Positions 61,425 to 64,000 of a DNA stretch of 64,000 bases are shown here, one piece after another. Numbering within the stretch: the first letter of the stretch is position 1; each line of letters starts with the position of its first letter. Origin of the DNA: Cacconaster sp964598495 (GTDB lineage Bacteria > Bacteroidota > Bacteroidia > Bacteroidales > UBA932); NCBI GenBank assembly GCA_964598495.1, contig CAZRBY010000001.1, positions 62,001 to 126,000 of the forward strand. Reading direction: 5' to 3'. Made by a program: the position numbers and the translations under genes. Under the pieces are notes generated by a model. The model was not told the origin of the DNA. It saw nothing but the letters and a program-made list of their open reading frames with translations, and ran no database searches.

Positions 61425-63566
61425 ATGAAGAAAATTACAATCGTATCCCTTCTCGCGCTACTATTTACCATAGCACCGATGCGCGCCGATGAAGGAATGT
61501 GGCTCCTCCCGTTGCTGAAAAAAATGAATATCAAAACAATGCAGCAGATGGGCCTCAAACTTTCGGCAGAAGAGATCTACAGCATCAACAACTCTTCCAT
61601 CAAGGACGCAATCGTTCACTTCGGTGGTGGTTGTACTGCTGAAATCATCTCTTCAGAAGGTCTTTTAGTGACCAATCACCACTGTGGCTACGGTTCCATA
61701 CAGCGTCTGAGCTCTGTTGAGAATGACTATCTTGCCAACGGCTATTGGGCGATGGACCGTTCGCAGGAACTCCCTGCAGAGGGTCTGACCGTGACATTTC
61801 TCGAGAGCATTACCGAGGTGACAAAGGATATTGAGAAAGCGCTCAAAAAAGCAAAAACCGCTCAAGATTCTACGGAGGCAATGAAACAAATTGAAGCAAA
61901 TCTCACAGGTAAGGCTGTCGGAAACGACAAATATCTCCGCGCCAGGATTTACTCCATGTATGGTGGGAATGCATACTATCTCATTGTCTCAAAAGTTTAT
62001 AATGACGTTCGTTTTGTTGGAGCTCCCCCTTCATCAATCGGTAAATTCGGAGCAGATACGGACAACTGGATGTGGCCACGCCACACTTGCGACTTTTCGA
62101 TGTTCAGGGTCTATGCGGATAAAGATAACAATCCCGCTCCCTACTCTCCCGACAATGTGCCATATAGGCCGAAACAGCATCTGAAGATCTCCCTCAAAGG
62201 CATTAAGCCCAACGATTTCACAATGATCATCGGTTATCCGGGCCGCACCAACCGTTTCATGACCCAGTCGGAACTTGTGGAAACCCGTGACATCTCAAAT
62301 GCTATCAGCATCTACATAAGAGGCAAACGCCAGGAGTTGATGATGGAGGATATGCTCGCAGACCCCAAGGTTAAGATCCAGTATGCAAGCAAATACAGCG
62401 GCTCTTCAAACGGCTGGAAAAAATGGATGGGCATGAACGAGACATTTGCCAAACTTGACGTTGAGTCACGCCGCGCACAGGAAGAGATAGAGTTCATGGA
62501 ATGGGTAGGCAAAAAGAAATCCCGTATCAAAAAATATGGCGATGCCCTTGACAAGATCAATTATGCAGTAAAAGACAGGGCAGAGGCTCTCACCATCTAT
62601 ACAACTCTCGCCGAGAGTGTTGGCCGTATTGAGATAATGTCAATAGCATCCATGGTCAACACCCTTTACACCACTCCATTCGCAACCGATAAGGAGAAGG
62701 AGCAGTACACCGATATGATTGAGCGCCGTGTCGCCTCTTTCTACAAGGACTACTCCCTGCCAACTGACAGGAAGATTGCAAAAGCGATGATAAAAATTGC
62801 AAAAGAACGCCTCTCGGAGGAAAACCTCCCTTCATTCTATAAGGATATTGAGAATACGTTTGCCGGAGATATTGATGCTTATGTGGATTATATATTTGAC
62901 AATTCCATTTTTAAATCCGAGAAGAAAGTTATGGAGGCTATTGAAGCCGAGACTCCCGTAAAAGATGATCCTGCAGTGGTTCTTGGAAATTCTTTCAGCG
63001 CAGTCACTCCACCTCTCCGCGCAAAGATTGCCTCTACCCAAAAAATATTTGACGAAGGCAAAAAGGAATATATCGCCGGTACTCTCGAGATGCGTGAAGG
63101 TGAGGCCATCTATCCCGATGCCAACTCCACAATGCGACTTACTTATGGCAGCGTGCTTCCATATTCTCCTAAAGATGCCGTGATCTTTAACTACTACACA
63201 ACGCTCGAAGGTGTAATGCAGAAGGAAGACCCCGACAATTGGGAATTTATCGTGCCTGAAAAGCTCAAAGAGCTCTATAAGGCAAAAGACTATGGCAGAT
63301 ATGCCATGCCCAACGGTGAAATGCCCGCCTGCTTTATTACCAACAGTGATATCACCGGCGGCAACTCCGGCAGTCCCGTTCTCAATGCCAATGGAGAACT
63401 CCTCGGATTGGCCTTTGACGGTAACTGGGAAGCCATGTCGGGCGACATTATATTCGAGCCGGAACTTCAGCGCTGTATCAATGTCGATATCCGCTACGTC
63501 CTATTTATTGTAGATAAATATGGCGGAGCGGGTTACCTCCTCGACGAAATGGATATAGTCGAATAA
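61425..63566 (+). CDS. Secreted S46-family dipeptidyl-peptidase, DPP7-type specificity
   Basis: From the ATG at 61425 the protein is 713 residues with signal peptide MKKITIVSLLALLFTIAPMRA. The serine-protease triad is visible: His in LLVTNHHCGYGSIQ (about 85), Asp in WMWPRHTCDFSMFR, and Ser in DITGGNSGSPVLNANGELLG. The residue 18 positions after the catalytic Ser is Gly (LAFDGNWEAMSGD). In Porphyromonas enzymes Gly here gives DPP7 (hydrophobic P1) while Arg gives DPP11 (Asp/Glu P1), so DPP7-like cleavage is expected. It supplies dipeptides from periplasmic oligopeptides. yqeY follows 23 nt later. Confidence 0.95.
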   Translation: MKKITIVSLLALLFTIAPMRADEGMWLLPLLKKMNIKTMQQMGLKLSAEEIYSINNSSIKDAIVHFGGGCTAEIISSEGLLVTNHHCGYGSIQRLSSVENDYLANGYWAMDRSQELPAEGLTVTFLESITEVTKDIEKALKKAKTAQDSTEAMKQIEANLTGKAVGNDKYLRARIYSMYGGNAYYLIVSKVYNDVRFVGAPPSSIGKFGADTDNWMWPRHTCDFSMFRVYADKDNNPAPYSPDNVPYRPKQHLKISLKGIKPNDFTMIIGYPGRTNRFMTQSELVETRDISNAISIYIRGKRQELMMEDMLADPKVKIQYASKYSGSSNGWKKWMGMNETFAKLDVESRRAQEEIEFMEWVGKKKSRIKKYGDALDKINYAVKDRAEALTIYTTLAESVGRIEIMSIASMVNTLYTTPFATDKEKEQYTDMIERRVASFYKDYSLPTDRKIAKAMIKIAKERLSEENLPSFYKDIENTFAGDIDAYVDYIFDNSIFKSEKKVMEAIEAETPVKDDPAVVLGNSFSAVTPPLRAKIASTQKIFDEGKKEYIAGTLEMREGEAIYPDANSTMRLTYGSVLPYSPKDAVIFNYYTTLEGVMQKEDPDNWEFIVPEKLKELYKAKDYGRYAMPNGEMPACFITNSDITGGNSGSPVLNANGELLGLAFDGNWEAMSGDIIFEPELQRCINVDIRYVLFIVDKYGGAGYLLDEMDIVE

Positions 63567-63589
63567 TAGAAATCTAAAAACAACACAAA

Positions 63590-64000
63590 ATGGCTTTGGA
63601 AAAGCAGATCCAGGAGGATCTTAAAGCTGCAATGTTTGCCAAGGATGCGACTGCCCTGGCCTCCATAAGGGGGATCAAGGCAGCCATTCTTCTGGCAAAA
63701 ACGGCGGCAGGGGCATCAGGTGAACTTACCGATGCAGACATTGTCAAAATTATTCAAAAACTTGTAAAGCAACGCAATGAGAGTGCTGCCATTTACAAAG
63801 AACAGTCACGTCCCGAGCTTGCCGAAGCAGAATTGGCTGAGGCTGCCATAATGGAGAAATACCTTCCCACACAGTTGAATGAAAAAGAGGTCGAGGAGGC
63901 TCTCAAAAAGATAATTGCCCAGGTCGGGGCAAAATCGTCGGCCGACATGGGCAAAGTTATGGGAGTGGCCACAAAAGCCCTTGCAGGGCAGGCTGACGGC
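63590..64000 (+). CDS. GatB/YqeY-domain protein (cut by window edge)
   Basis: The first 137 codons are present (MALEKQIQEDLKAAMFAKDATALASIRGIKAAILLAKTA ... LTDADIVKIIQKLVKQRNESAAIYKEQSRPELAEAELAEAAIMEKYLPTQLNEKEVEEALKKIIAQVGAKSSADMGKVMGVATKAL). This is the YqeY family, about 149 residues in full, which shares a fold with the C-terminal tRNA-binding domain of GatB. Its cellular role is not established. Confidence 0.95.
   Translation, partial: MALEKQIQEDLKAAMFAKDATALASIRGIKAAILLAKTAAGASGELTDADIVKIIQKLVKQRNESAAIYKEQSRPELAEAELAEAAIMEKYLPTQLNEKEVEEALKKIIAQVGAKSSADMGKVMGVATKALAGQADG

Overview
The window reads as a chromosomal scaffold from an uncultured Bacteroidota, most likely Bacteroidales. The evidence is a SusC/SusD pair, Bacteroidetes-type promoters (a TAnnTTTG -7 box, sometimes with TTTG about 19-20 nt upstream), a secreted S46 dipeptidyl-peptidase, an EF-G2-type factor, a single-chain glycyl-tRNA synthetase, fumarate reductase/succinate dehydrogenase A-B genes and a two-subunit transketolase. 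It is almost entirely core chromosome. I see no rRNA, CRISPR array, insertion sequence or prophage. Three runs of exactly ten N (12034-12043, 32630-32639, 52536-52545) mark scaffold joins. All three lie inside genes and explain several apparent oddities.

Layout. 1-6.3 kb: SusD (cut by the window edge), SusC and a secreted Ntn hydrolase, all on the minus strand. 6.5-8.9 kb: five small tandem lipoproteins with a shared signal-peptide type, plus a decayed remnant of a sixth. 9.2-9.5 kb: two divergent tRNA genes (Pro, Ser). 9.6-13.7 kb: sufS-sufE-sufT-like-folK-glyS, a tightly overlapping minus-strand run joining Fe-S assembly, folate synthesis and translation. 13.8-17.4 kb: ruvA, gcvH, a long-chain acyl-CoA ligase and a GNAT. 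17.4-20.1 kb: mnmG and ybeY with two parS-like sites. 20.5-24.7 kb: a TonB-family protein, hflX, a P1-family aminopeptidase and an alpha/beta hydrolase. 24.7-44.5 kb: a long plus-strand stretch with sdhA-sdhB, ruvB, a second Ntn hydrolase, mfd, coaX, an envelope block (FadL-like porin, TPR protein, LptC-like, PpiD-like), then a 1,101-residue coiled-coil lipoprotein followed by a beta-barrel. 44.6-64 kb: ksgA, a beta-lactamase-fold hydrolase, mutS, a MacB-type permease, lepA, split transketolase, an ECF sigma operon, trmN6-lolD-EF-G2, a glycerate kinase/RNase HII fusion, an S46 peptidase and a truncated yqeY.

The most noteworthy items are: the two parS palindromes beside mnmG, close to a change in dominant gene orientation, which suggests the replication-origin domain is near; the gap-free glycerate kinase-RNase HII fusion; a 21-residue tandem duplication inside FolK; the giant coiled-coil lipoprotein plus beta-barrel pair; the lipoprotein cluster with a signal-peptide relic and a near-identical patch; phased heptamer repeats in two intergenic regions; and an mfd join where both flanks carry diverged versions of the same segment, implying a chimeric or strain-mixed scaffold.
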